A stretch of 64,000 nucleotides of DNA from Gordionus sp. m RMFG-2023 (Eukaryota > Nematomorpha > Gordioida > Chordodea > Parachordodidae). The stretch is taken from positions 19,592,052-19,656,051 of the forward strand of contig NC_088776.1 in the NCBI RefSeq assembly GCF_954871325.1. Direction: 5' to 3'. The translations under genes and the position numbers were made by a program. Shown here piece after piece: positions 25,401 to 40,400 of the stretch. The notes under the pieces were generated by a model. That model was given only the letters and a program-made list of their open reading frames with translations. It was not told where the DNA came from and ran no database searches. Within the stretch, counting starts at the first letter, position 1. Each line of letters opens with the position of its first letter.

Positions 25401-28400
25401 TCATAAAGAATATATAGACAAAATTTTTAATATTTTTTATATGCATCTCTAATTTTACGAAATTATAATGCATATTCATTTAGTTTAAAATGCGAAACCA
25501 ATTTTTATAAAGAAAAGTTTTTCTTATTGTTTCAACTTTATAAGATATGAAATTTATGATAGCAAATTAGTTCCAAAAAATGGCCTGCACTTTACGTATA
25601 CCTTGCTAATCATATCAACCATTAGTTTTATAGGCTATCAATAGAAGTGAAATGACAAATGATTAAATTTTATTAAAAACATATTTATTATTTAAGTGAT
25701 TAATTCTATAAAATAATAGAATATTCGCTCAAATTATTAATATTTGATCAAATTATTCGAATAATTCGATTGAATACAACTAATTAGCGAATAAATAAAT
25801 CATAAATAATTCGCCGAATATTTGAATTATTCGATTTATCAAATAAAGCTTTATCAAATATTTCGTATTATTTGTATCATTCGAATCTATTAATTTTTAA
25901 TTTGATTCGAACTAAACAAGTAATTTACTATTTGTATTCATTACTATTCGATTCGAATGTAGAGTACATACACTTAGACATATTTTGGAATGCACTTCTA
26001 TTTATCTTTAAGTTTGTAGAAAAAAAGCTAAATAAAAATTGATATAAATCAATATTTACAAAATTGTGAAAATTTTACAAAAATGGTATTTTCTATATAT
26101 GCGGAATACAAGTTCGATCAGATATCTTAATTTTAAAAATCGCACTCAGTAAATGATTCAGAAAAGAAAAATTCCGAATCCTTGTGGATCTCATATTCCA
26201 ATACAAATTATAATTTATATAATAAATATAATTTTTTTTTAAAATCCTTAGATTAAAAAACTAAAGGTTTTGACCCACAAAAATGTACCTTAATAAACAT
26301 AAACCAAATCGTAAGCCTAGAACTCTCTTTGCAACTCAGCAATTATAGTTTTAGAAATTTTTTTTAGACTAAAACAGTACCTCTACATAATAGAGAGAGC
26401 AGACTTTTCATCATCATTGAAATTAACTGAAGCACATTTTGAATGGGATAAAAAATTTAAATAATAATTTATAATTTATATTTTAATGTTTTATTTAACC
26501 GCACAATTATAGCATAGCATCTTCTAAAATATCATCTTTGCAATTTCCACGCAAATTTAACAATATGTAATTCAAAAAAGAAAATGCACGTTCTATACGC
26601 TGACCTAAAATAAATACTATCTATATGATACATTATAAACTATAGTACTTGTACCGCTAGTACACCATTCTATATATATAGATTTGCATCTTTATTTATT
26701 CTCTCAACCTGTGAAAACTTTTCGATTAAAAATGATATAGGAATTCGTGGTTCCTCCGTTTCATCTGATAAGAATTTTATTATTTTTTTCTATCTAAAGT
26801 AAATTTTTAAAGTCATCAAAGGTGTTATCATTATTATAAAAACTAAAAATTTTGAAAATTTCGAAGAAAAAATAATAATTCACAAAAAAAAAATTTTAAT
26901 TTATTTTTTATGATAAAATAAAATAAAATTTTAAATATTATTTTGAAAAATTTTTTATATTTTTTTTGATACCTTGAACTCTTAAACCATCCACTTTTTA
27001 AAAGGGTCCGGGTTTAGGTTCTGCAAAGATATGAGAATTCAGTATTCGGATCCGGGTTTACATCCCTAATTAAAAATAATCATCTTTTGGGGTGAAGTTA
27101 CCCATGAAGTGATGTAATTAGCTTTGTGAATAGTGATACTAGCCTTCACCTTAAAAAGAAGCCTACACCTACACGAAGTGGATCAGTTAGATTGGCAATC
27201 TTAGAACCTAGCTTAAAAATAATAAAGCCACATTCCTAAAAATGGTCTTCATGGAAAAAATTACAAGAATGATATGTGGTAATACGAAATTTCAGAATAT
27301 TTCAGAACTATCAGTTGTACCCTTTTATCAAGTATGTTCAGGGTATAATTGAAGGGTTGACAATGGGTCGATACAAGAATTGTCCCAGACCAGGAATTGA
27401 CCACTCTTCCATGAAATTAGGAATCACGTCAGAAAGTTTTTGATCAGATCGGAAAAGACCATGAGGTTCTAGATTAGGGGGTAAAAAAGATTTTAGGCTA
27501 CGTTGTTTCGTAAATTATAAATCTTTTATATCTGAGTTCTCTATACTACTATCAAGACTAATAGTTTTTTTATAAAAATTCTAATTTTGTTGAAATAAAC
27601 ATTCTAAATATTAATCAAGGGGAAATAGATTTATTATAAAAATTGCTCACCAAAATATTGACGAAATCATGAATATTCAATTAATACATAAATTAATTAC
27701 TTAATCTTTTTTATATTTAGGTATGATTGGCGTCGATGTGCCACTGATGCACTGTTTACTTTTTAGTAGTTTGATATCCGCAGTTGATCCAGTAGCCATT
27801 TTATCCGTCTTCGAGGAGGCCAACGTTAATGAAATTCTTCATATTATAGTTTTTGGAGAATCATTGTTAAACGATGGTGTGGCCATAGTAAGCCTATTTT
27901 TTGCAGACTTATTAACTATTTAAAAATCGAACTCGACCGATACAAATAATAAAAGGTCTGTACATCGTGGCACAAATTGATACCTATTTAGAAAATTGAT
28001 ACATTTTAGATGCAAATTTTTTTGGTATTGAATTTATTTTATTAAACCTTAAAGTAAATGCATTTAATAAAATATTACAAAAATATATTATCCATTAAAA
28101 TATTTATGGAATAACATTAATACTAAAAAAATATTTAATTTATACATTTTCAAAGTTTTAACAAAGTAATATTTCTTCTATCACGTATGAATATTTATTG
28201 CATCGCTGAATACAGATTCTACTAGTGTCCTCCTAGATAGAATAGTAGGTGTTATATGCTTAAATAAATATTTAATATTTAGAAAAAATTATTAATAAAA
28301 TTCTAATCATTGTGTGAAAGTAAATGTTATATTGGTTTGCATTTGAATAATTATTGATAATATATTGTAGCATAAGTTATTCATCAGTGATATGTTTCTT

Positions 28401-31400
28401 TTTAAAATTTCTTTTAGCCACTTCAATTTGGGAATCTTGAAAAGTTGACATTTTTTAAGCTATTAAATATGCTCTATGCATTTTTGGATGTATTATTTTG
28501 TAAATAATTTTTTTTATATTTTTATTCATAATTAAATAAAATTTAACCCGGAAAAAAATTAAAAATACAGTAATAGATGTATTATCACAGTCTATACCTC
28601 AAACAGTCCCGTGGAATATGATATTTACAGATGATATTGTGATACTTGCCGAATCCAAGGATGAAATGAAAGAAAGATTAGCGAGTTGGATAAATATCCT
28701 AGAAAAGCATGGCAGATAGCGGCAATTGAAAGCTGCAAATATTTGTGCTCCACTATACAAACAAACGGCACAATAGAGAAAGAGATAAAGAGTAAAATGA
28801 ATCAAGGGTGGTTAAACCGGAGATCTTTATCTGGAGTGCTCTTTGAGAAAAGAATCCCACACAAATTGAAGGGAAAAATTTACAGTTCCATAGTACAATC
28901 AACTATTCTATATAGTTCGGAAACATGGCCTACCAAAGAATCAGACGAGAGAAGTCTACAAACTATGGAGATGAGAATGCTGAGAATGATTGCTGGGGTA
29001 ACAAGAAAGGATAAAGTGCGCAGTACAAGAATACTAGGAAGTTTCAAGGTCGTGCTCATTATGACTAAGATAATGGTAAACAGACTTAGGTGGTATGGAC
29101 ACACAATGAGAAGACCTATGAACTACATAGGAAATAAGGTTGTTGGAAGTGATGGGCAAACGTAAAAGAGGAAGGCCAAAACTTCAATGGGGCCATAAAG
29201 TTAGAGCCAATATGAAGAAGTATAAGTGAGATAAAAGTGCTAGTATAAATAACATAAAGTGGAGAGAGGTATTGAAGGAAAAAGGTGAAAGCTAAAGAAG
29301 AAAAAAATATTAAAAATCGATGAATATTTAATACAATGACAAAAATAAAAGATATAATTAAAAAATTTCTATAATTATTATTATTTAGTATTGTTTTGCA
29401 ATATCTAATCTATCCACGAGGTGTGCATCTATTTTATTATAAAATATTTTTAATTGCTAAGTTAGCAATAATCTTCTATATCTCTGCTTCTGCCATTTAT
29501 ATCACCATATCTATTTCATATATGGCATCTCATGGATCATTCTCACTTCTTATTTATATGTTCATTCGAATCAGCAGCTATGACTTATCTCATTACCAGG
29601 CTCGTACGCAAGAATCCAATATGAGGGGGAGGGGGTAATTAATTTTTTATAAAAATTATTTAAGAATATCTTAAGTTTCATAAATTTATTAAGATGACAA
29701 TAAAATATTGACATTTCTAATACACACAAATTCAAATATAAATTATTATAAAATGTTAAATATGTATAATCGCGGCTTTGAATCATTATAATATTAAACG
29801 TCTCGAACTGTATAAAAAAGATATAAATTTTTTAAGCATTTAAAATTTGATAAATTTAAATTATATTTTAAAAAAATGTTGGAAATATAATGCACAAAAT
29901 ATTCTTAAGAAATTATTGAATGTATTAACTTGCAAAGTATTCATGAATAAAAATATAGTGTTTTTATTTTAAAATGAAAAAAGATATTAAGAAGATATTA
30001 TAAATTTAAATTGTAAAATTCAATCTTCTTTGGGGCTAAGCTAATTTTGATTTCATTCAGGCTTGGTGTCAACTCCCTATATTAAGAAGGACTAAAACCC
30101 ATTCAATCGATTTTCAGAGGTAGTACTTCTCAGTAATGTTGTTAAACAATCGATTTGAACAGATTTTTATAAACTGCTAACTCAATATTTTATTCAGAAA
30201 AATATTACGCAAACCTAAGGTTTGACTATTTGTTAGCCAAATCTGGAGAATTAGGCAAAATTCTACCATAAATATTAAGTTAACCTTTTTTTCAAAATCA
30301 GTTCAAATTGAGCCATTTAACAATATTACTTTGTTATATTTGATTTTAAAGAAGAAAATGTTCTTTCATTGGTAAATTTTGCGAAGCATCTATAGAATTT
30401 TTTAGAAATTATCACCCATGTTTAACCATTTATATCATAGTTTGCATTTTGCAAAGAAGACATCATGAGATACTTTAAATCTTTACAATATAAATCTGCC
30501 AAATATTTAATTTTTTCTCTATCAAGATTTGAAATAGATTCGGGAGGATTCTGCGGTAATAATATTAGCAGATTTGTAAGTGATGTCTGATTAATCTAGA
30601 ATCTTTCATTCATTTGACTTATAAAAGTATCTAAGAGGGATATAAATAGATTTATTTTATATTCTCCAACTCACCATATGAGGTAGACAAATATTAAATT
30701 CATAGAGTTCTGCTTTTGACTCAACAATGACATATAATTTATGAAATTTGTCAAGTTTCAGTATAATGCTTTCAGCTATTTACATAGTCTCAATCAATTG
30801 ATGTCATTTTTTTGAAATATTTTACTTTAGTTTTGTAATGAAAAGGTTTCAAATGATTTGGTGGGAAATTTTAAATGGTATATAAATATAACGCCAAGGA
30901 AAATTTGAAAGATATTAATTCATAAAATAAATTAATAGCGTATATTTCTGCTGTAAATAAATGTAAATTGGAATATTATGCGATAAGATGTAGGAATTAG
31001 TAATATTTTTGAAAAATATTTTAGGACATCTGGATCCCCCCCCTCTCCGCTACGTACACGCCGCCTACTCATATCAGATTAATCATCAATAACTCTTCTA
31101 AATTTTGTCATTCTACATTCCCACTTTCTAATTATCATTATGGTGTTACTGAAAATTTTTTGATAATTTGAACCTTTGAACTATTTTTACAATGCCAAAA
31201 TCACTCTCTATTTTATTATTATACAATCTGTAATCTCCTGTCAGACTTTCTTTAAGATCCATATATCATTTTATTCTTATATAAAATTATATTAATTTTT
31301 CTTTCCTTATTTTTACTAGTTTAAATGCCAATATATGAAAATCTAAATTGCACTTATATTAAAAATATTCTTATATATTAATGAACAATTCGATCATACC

Positions 31401-34400
31401 TGGATCGAAAGACATAGGCTTTATCAAAAGCTTTGCAGCTAATCCAAAATCACATAACTTTTATAAAATATATTTACAATTATTAGGTGTTATATAATCT
31501 GTTTGGGTCTTTTAGTGAAATTGGCTTGGAAAACATAATCACGAAGGACATTATATTTGGCATGATATCGTTTGGAGTAGTATCCTTAGGTGGAACATTG
31601 ATTGGAATTCTGTTCGGAATATTCACAGGTTGGCTTACTAAGTACAGTATTATTTTTCGAATTTTATAATAAAAGTAATTTTTTATATTTCATTAAGAAT
31701 TAATATGAATATATAAATAAAAATAAGGTAATGAATTTAAAAATTATATTTTTTATTAATTAAATTTTACGGGGGAAAAGTTAGAACTGAGACAAACATG
31801 GATGTATCCGGTTCAATGATAAGGTTGGAAAGCGACCCGTCCTAAAAAATTAAAGAAGGGATGGACGTTTAACTATCACTAGACCTGAGCACATCAAGCC
31901 ATATTTTATTTAAAAAAAATATTGCCTGTTATCTAAAAAGGTTTAATGTTTTTTGATCCATTTGTATTTTTTTCAAGCATACGTAGTGTTGTTAAACGGC
32001 CCGATTTTGGTCAATTTTAAAAATCGGCTTGATTAAGATTTTAGCCAAAATAATACTATGTAAACCTCGAGATTTAGCAAATAGATGTCCAAATATTTCT
32101 GCCATCTATGAGCAAATCTGCCTTGCATATACTAAGGCAAAGAAACGGGATAGGTTGAACGCAGTAGGGGAGATTATTGGATATGACAGTAAGGTAAGTA
32201 GGCCCCTACACCGAACTATACAAAAAGATTAATATTATTACCTTTTTTAACAATAAGGATTAAGAGTTATAAACACTAAAATGAAACTTTAATCCAATAA
32301 AATTATAGATAAATAAATATTATTCTATAAAAAGTGAAATTTGATTTACTTAAATTGTCCTACATAGTCTGACAGGCTCAAATTTATCCTTCACGACAAT
32401 TAATATTAAAAAAATACTAATTAATCATATCATGGCAATTATCGTGACGGAATTTTATAGCGAAAGTAATATCGCGAAACCAATTCTGCGAATACTTTAG
32501 AAATAATACATTAAGGGAAACTTTTATGGCGAACCCGATATAGCAAAATTTTTATCGTGAACACTTTATTGCCAATTTTCTACTGCGAGTGTATTTGCGC
32601 GAAGTCATTATGGCGAGCAAATTACCGCGAAACAATGAATATATTGAGATGCATTTATTTAAAGGAAATGAATATTAATACCCTCAAAAGTTCCTTAAGT
32701 CATAAACACATGTCATAACATCCTCCCTCCTTTCCCAGATTTACCCTAAAAACATAGATATGAATAACAATGTAAACATTAGAGATCTGCAAAAGTAGGC
32801 CCGGCCCGAACGGGCTTCAGTGCGGGTCGGGTCGGGCCGGGCCTTGGAAATTTTTTTAAATATACTTAAATTTATCAGTTTTATAGAATTTTTTATGTAA
32901 AATAAAAATATTTTATTTTATTTATAGAACTAGACACAATATAACCTAAGTCTTTTATTTTGAGTAATTACTAAAATTAATTTCTATATTTAAATATAAG
33001 TTTGGGCCGGGCCGGTAAATTTTCTTTAAAAAATTTCGGGTTCGGGCTGGGCCGGCAAAACATTTTTAAAAAAATCGGGCCGGGCCTGGCTTAAAATAAG
33101 CCCGAATGCAGATCACTAGTAAACCTATCCTTTTATTAGCTTCATTTAATACCCATGTGGAAATATATGTTATAAATATTTTACCCCCCCCCCCCCAATA
33201 AGGCTTAGTCTTGAAACAAATTGACTGTAAAATTAAATATTTTTTTAAAATTCGTTTCATTTAACACTCTTATATAAATTTATTTCAAAGTAGGTTTTTA
33301 CATGCTCCAGCCCCTACCCCCCCCCCCCCCCCTTATCAATGAGCTAGATCAAAGAACTTAGATGGATAATAGCACTCAAAAAATATTTTTATTCTGTTTC
33401 ATTTATCAATGAGGTAGATCAAAGAACCTAGGTGGATAATAGCACTCAAAAAATATTGTTATTCTGTTTTATTTGCTGTCCTTGTCGGATATTTCTTGTA
33501 AAATAAATTTAAATCTCTCCAAACCTTGATAGGAGAGCCTAAATAGAGTGATGGAATTTTAATTACTCAAAATCATTTTATTGGCTTCCACTTGATGCCC
33601 CTAGATATTTTTTGGAAATGTTTACCCACCCCTTCATGAATAATGACATAAACCAGCAGATATAGAGTAATATTAATTTTAAAATTCTAATTCATCCTTA
33701 TGCACTTAAAAATAAAAAAAATAGTGAAAATTTCTGAGCGATATATTATATTTTCTAAGAAATTCAATTTTGAGAAAATAAAAATTCCTACTTAGCAAAA
33801 TCATCTTTTGGGAATTCAGTGAAAATTATTTAAATTAGTTTTAATTCTGAGTAATTAAAAGGAAAAAAATAATATGTTGAACCAAATTTGTATTGTAACT
33901 TACATATTGTCTTAAGCTTCAGAATTAATGCTTGCCGAAGTTTAGCAAACTTTTCGCTGGCTACGTCTTAATATTAGATTCAGATTCCTATCAATTTTTT
34001 TAAAATTAATATTTCATATCTCAGTAAACAGAAAAGATAAAAATCGTAAATCATAAAATCAAAAATATTTTGAAATTGGAAAAACCCCTTATCACTCATA
34101 TGTAATTTATTTTCCGCCATTCAAAAATTGATAAAAACTAATGATTAATGTTATATTTTTTATTTAGCTTTATAACTGTGTTTTTGGATAGTGACTGGCA
34201 AAACTGATTGATAAATATATAAATATTAACTACTCATAAGACAATAAATATTGGCCAAACCTAGAATATCGATTTTGCGTGTAAGGATCAAGGCTTAACT
34301 AAAGAACTCAATGATCAATATATTAATAAAGCCTGTGTTCTCGCGTTTCTTAATAAGACATTAAGGAAAAACATAGGACAGGATGACAAGAAAAGTTTAC

Positions 34401-37400
34401 ACCAATAAAAAATTTTATAAACCAAATCTAAGTTCATTAATCATTCTATAAATTTATTAAGGATAAAAGAAAATTAAAAACCCTGTCATCAATCTTGTAC
34501 AAATTTAAAAAAAATATTATTCAATTAAATATGATCATAAAAATAAATGTTTTTGACCTCGCCATAATATCTTCACGATATATGTTTCACAAAATTGTTT
34601 TCGCTATATTGTATTCGCGATTTGGGTTTCAAGATAATGACTTCGGCATAAAATTTTCGCGATTATTGAATCGTGATAAAAGTTTCGCAATGTATTCGCG
34701 ATAAGGGTTTCGCTATAAAAAATTAACGATGTTTGTTTCACAATATTGTCTTAATAATATTCGCAAATTTGGATTCGCCATAAAAGTTTCGCTATAGAAT
34801 CCATTCACGTTAAACGAAATTCGCGATAAAATTTTTGCGAAAATGTGTTTCGCGATAAAAGTATAGCTGAATTGACATGAAACCCTATTTAATAGTTAAT
34901 CTTTGTGATATAAAACTCACACATCTGATGAAATGGAGCTAAGCTTTGATTTAATAGATTATCTATGGTATCTAAGAATATTTATATAACTTGATAAAAA
35001 AATGTTAATTTTCTAATATAGTATTTTAATAAACTGACTTAAAAGTATTTCGTTGCGATATGAGTTAGTGATCTGCATCGGGCCTAATTTTTCAAGCTCG
35101 AACCGGCCTGAAATTTTTTTATAAAGTTTTGTCTGGCCCGGCCTGAACCCGAAATATTTTTTAAAAAATTTTGCCGGCCCGGCCTGAATTGATTTAAATA
35201 TAGAAATTAATTTTTATAATTATTCAAAATAAACGATATATGTTATTTGGCGTCTACTTTCTATAAATAAAATTACATATTTTTATTTTACATAAAAAAT
35301 TCAACATAAAATTGATAAATTTAGATATATTTTAAAAAATTTCTAAGACCCGACCCGGCCCGAATTTTCTTAAAAAATATTAGGCCCGACCCGGCCCAAA
35401 GCCCGTTTGGGCTGGCCTGGTTTGAGCCGGGTACGGGCCGGGCCTACATTTGCAGATCTCTAATATGAGTATATTTAGTGTTTTTAGTCATTTAGTGTGT
35501 TCTTTTTAAACATTTATGGGTTTTAACAATTTTATAGTTTTTTTAATTATTAATTAGCCTGATAGAACACTTTATTTTGGAAAAAGTCACCATGTGTTTA
35601 AAAAAGGAAACTATGTGACAAAAAAAATTATATATTATTATTTTCTGCTATATTATTAAATTTCAGACTGTAGATTTGATGTGCCCTAGTCCCCCTTAAT
35701 TCTGAAATCTCAAGTCTGATACCTCTACACCCCTCCCCCAGGTTATGACTGCCCCCTTCCCTTATATTCATAATAACTTTGTATCTCCTCCTGCCCCCCC
35801 CCCCTAAATTTATTTTAGCAATAGAAAGAAAATTCCTATTATAAAAATTAGCAATAAGAAAAATCTAAATTACAATTAGCAAAAACAGGAAATCAAAATT
35901 AATACATGCTTCCAACCCTCTTTCATCCCTATTATATTTCAATGACGAACTTGCGTCATACTTTTCCTTCTATTCCCCCCCCCTCCCCCCGTAGTAGAAG
36001 TGCCTCTGTTAGAGGTCTCAGTTAAATGTAATATTAAATATTTTATTCTCTAAAAAACATAAAGATACACCCACAAAATCCGAATTATAGAACCCCTCTT
36101 CGTTTTCTTGTTAGCCTACTTGTCGTATATCGTAGCCGATATGTTTACTCTTTCAGGAATATTAGCGTAGGCTTTCCTTCGTTTACATTATTTAAAAAAA
36201 CAATTAAGATGTGAATAAATTTATCAAATAATAAATATCGCTTGTCCTCAGATGATCAATGCTGTTTTAACTCTACTTTAAAAATGTAGCGCGCTGTGGC
36301 TAACTACCCCCATTCAACAAAAAAAAATATTATCATGAAATATTTTTTTAGGAGCTGACAAATAAAATATTGTCCAATTATATATTTTTTTAATAATCAT
36401 AAAAAATCTTTTAAAATTTAAAATAAATATCCATTCTATACAAAATAAAATATTTTCATAATATAATATAAAACTAATTATATATAATTTTACTTAGTCA
36501 ATTATGTATTAGCTTATTGTCAAAGTTTTTATCTAACAAAGAACATCTTTTTTCCAAAAAAAACATTTGTACTAGACTCTCAGTAGGGGAACTGGATGGG
36601 ATAAAATTATATTTTATAAAAAGGCGTAAAGAAGGAGCTCCTTAAATATTGGTGTTTGATATTGATAATCTTAAAAAATTAGTTATATAATAAATATATT
36701 TATTATTTATGATCATCACCATCGGAAACATCAACTAAAAATTTATAATGTGAGTTATTCTCATTTTGTCAGGTTATCTTTTTTAAATGTGGAATCTGAT
36801 GATGATGAAACGAATTTAATTTCTAAAATAAAATCCCCCTCTTAGTTTGCTTTAAACATAATATATAAATTTTACAACTTACAGGGTTTCCCATTCAAAA
36901 AAGGAAAACTTTCAATCATAAAAGAAAATGTCCGATCAAAAGAGGAAAAGGTTCAATCAAGAAAGGAAAAGGTTCGATCAAAAAAGGAAAATTCCCATTC
37001 AAAAAAGGAAAATCGCTATTTTTTAAATTTTTCTTATATTTTTATTTATTTCTATTATTCCTTCTTATTTTATTTTTAACTTTTTGCGATTTATTTACTT
37101 TATTTTTCTTACTATCTTTTCTCAATTTATTTTACTTCTCATTTTTGATAATTTTATTTTAAAAAAATAATTTATAAATTTTCCCTGTTAATTTTCTTTA
37201 CTTCTCTACACCATTTTTTTAAAAACAATTCTTTCCTTTTTATTACGTGATACGTGATATTAAGCGCACTAGCCCTAAAACGTCATATATATCAGAGATA
37301 TAATATATAAATAAAATAGAGCAACGCTTGGTTCTCTCATTAAAAGCCCATCTAACTGTGATAAAGATGGGAAATAATTCAATAATTAAGAGGACCATCC

Positions 37401-40400
37401 ACGTTTTTTGGGCAGGCCGCAGTTATCTGTGCACGCAAGAGGCAAAGCCCCTACTTAAACGCCCATGAAAAATAAAAGGAGAGGTAAAAAGCCCATGCCC
37501 GATTAAATAAGATTTGATTATGGAAGGGTAATATTGGCTATATTAATTTTATTTAATTAGTATTGAGAGAAACCTGAAGTAAGTGTAAATAGATAATATA
37601 GACTCGGCTTAAATGAATACAATAGCATAATATTATGATAATATTTTAAATAAGGTTTCAAAGACTTACGTTGAGCAAAATAAAATAGAATAATCATCTA
37701 GATGAGTGTAAAATGTTAGGTTTAGATATACAAAGGAAACATTAAAAGAACGGGCTATTATTATAAGGGAGATTAATGGTTTATAAGGTAATTAAATTTT
37801 TATTCAAGTAATTCATTTTTAGAGCCTTTGGTATTGTTTAGAAGGGAGAATTGTGTTAGGCTAATATTCATATTTAAAATATCCATTAGAGTTTTGTTAA
37901 ACCAGTACGTTTTATATTTGCAGTAACTTTTGTTTTTATAAATTGGGAGCCAGCTGAGGGCTTCATAGGCTAAGTTGATTTCTGCACAGAATATGTGCGA
38001 ACAACTGTACTCTTTTTTTTCAGTTACACTGCTACTGAAGTATGTTTGGATAAATTCCATAAACTAACATTTGAAATAACTCTGGGATGTGTATAGCCAT
38101 TAATAAGTCTCAGACATCTGTTAACAAAAACCTGAAGTTTTTTAATCTGTGTTTTGTTAACATCCCACGTATCACTTCCATATAAAAGGATGAGTCTACT
38201 TTTAACCGATATTTTACTAGTCATCCATAATTTAAGATACTGATTTTGCATGCTTTAATCTCATTTCTACCTCGTTCTTTATATGACCTTTATTATCCAA
38301 ATTTACCCCAAGGTTTTTGAATTTCTTGATCAATCTAATCCCCAACATTTCAATGGTGTGAATTGGACTTATCTCTGCCCATGGAGAGGGCATAATGACT
38401 GTTTTATTCTAGTTGATCATGAGCTCATTTCTCCACTATATGCTTTGAGTATATCTAGGATATAAGAGGCTTCTTCCATCTCTTAGGGATAATTTCTATA
38501 TCGTCAGCCTAGGAAATTATGCGGTGTTTCAAGTTGAGGTTATCATGACAGAATAAACTTAATAAAAACGTTCCAGCGTATCTGCAATTATTTTATTCAT
38601 GATTATATTGAATAAAATCGGTGATAGGACACACCTTTGTTTAACTCCTTTTCGTACCATAAAGGAAGGAGATTGAACGTTCTCCACTTTAAAAGTAGAC
38701 AATAGAAAGCCCTAATGGTTACTATGGATTTTTACTATATTCAGGTCCACACCACTGTCCGTTAAGATTTTCCAGAGAACTTCATGTTTAATACAATCAA
38801 ATGCCTTCCTAAAATCTACGAAGATGAACAATAGAGGTAGTTTATATCTGAAATTTTTCTGTAGGGTTATATCTAAAATAGGCTACAAGATATCCCTGCC
38901 AGGTCTAGAAGCGCATCACATATTGTTGGATAGTAGGTGACTTGTAGATATTAGTATTCGTTTTTTAAAAGTACCATGAAGACTTTTGATGCAATGGAAG
39001 TCAGTGCGATAGCTCTATAATCGTCGAAAGTAAATGGATATGGAATCTTCGGGAAATTACAGATATAGGATTAATTCCAATCTTTTGGGGTAATACCAGA
39101 AACCCAGATTTTATTAAAAACTATTAGTAGGAAGATTGACATATAGTTCGGATAGATTTTTAGATGTTAGGCTCTGATTCTAATCCAGCAGCTTTGTTAT
39201 TTCTTAACTTAACTTTAGAATATCTTTCTTAATCTCCAATGTTGTAAAATTTGAATTGGAGAGAGTTTGGTCGCACCTCATAGATGGTACCAGAGGTTCG
39301 GAGTTGAACATAGTAGAATAGTAGTCCAGCCACATTATCTGTTCCTTTGGGTCGCATTTATAATATTATTTACTTTAAGTTTTGGGAGACATTTAAAATT
39401 CGAAGATTGCAGAAGATCTTTAATTTCTTATATGCGTCATATAGTTTATTGCATTTCATATCGGCTTCAATCTCATTGGCCTTATCAAATATACATACTT
39501 CCTTCTCTCCGATCTTAGGAGCCTTTTTTCATCATACATAATAATATTTTGACTTTTTATGATCTCCTTATATTTTTATCTTTTACATATATTTTTAACT
39601 TTTTCAATCTCTTTAAGTCATTTTTAATTTTTATTTTATCTTTTCTCAATTTTTTTTTCTTTTCAGTTTTGATAATTCTTTTTTGTAATTATTTTTAATT
39701 TTCCAGCAATTCTAATTAAATATTTTGGTATGTAAAAATTTCCAATAAAAAAATTGTCTGCCAATGAGTAATAAAAATTAGGTTGAAAATTAAAAAGAAT
39801 TTTCAAAAATGAGAAGAAAAAAATTGTGAAAATATCAAAAAAATAAAGATTAAAAATGACTTAGCGATTGAAAAGGTTAGAAATATAGTAAAAGATAAAA
39901 ATATAAGGAGAAAAAATCATAAAAAGACAAAATATTGTTATCTATGATGGAAAAAAATACAAGAATTGTTAAAAAATGGTGTAGAGAAGTAAAAAAAAAT
40001 AACAGGGAAAATTTATAAATTATTTTTAAAAAGACAAAAGAATTATCAAAAATGAGAAGAAAAATAAAGTAAAGAAATCGGAAAAAGTTAGAAATAAAAT
40101 AAGAAGGAAAAATAAAAATTTAAGAAAATTGACAAGAAAAAGAATTTATAAATTTTTTAAAAAATAACGATTTTCCTTTTTAAATAGGAATTTTCCTTTT
40201 TTGTTTGACACTTTTCTTTTCCTTTTGGGAATTTTCCTTTATTGATTGACACTTTTATTTCTTTGATTGGACCTTTTCTTTTTTTGTTTGACACTTTATC
40301 TTTTTTGATTGAACCATTTCCTTTTTTATTTGACATTTTTCCTTTTTGATCGGACTTTTCTCTAAGTCTTTTGGACTTATCAGCTCCCCCTTATATTGAA

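Noticed and set aside
32029-32232. 67-codon ORF beginning [20 protein letters not shown].
   Set aside because: Part of it overlaps an inverted fragment of the 24009 MITE family, so it is repeat-derived.
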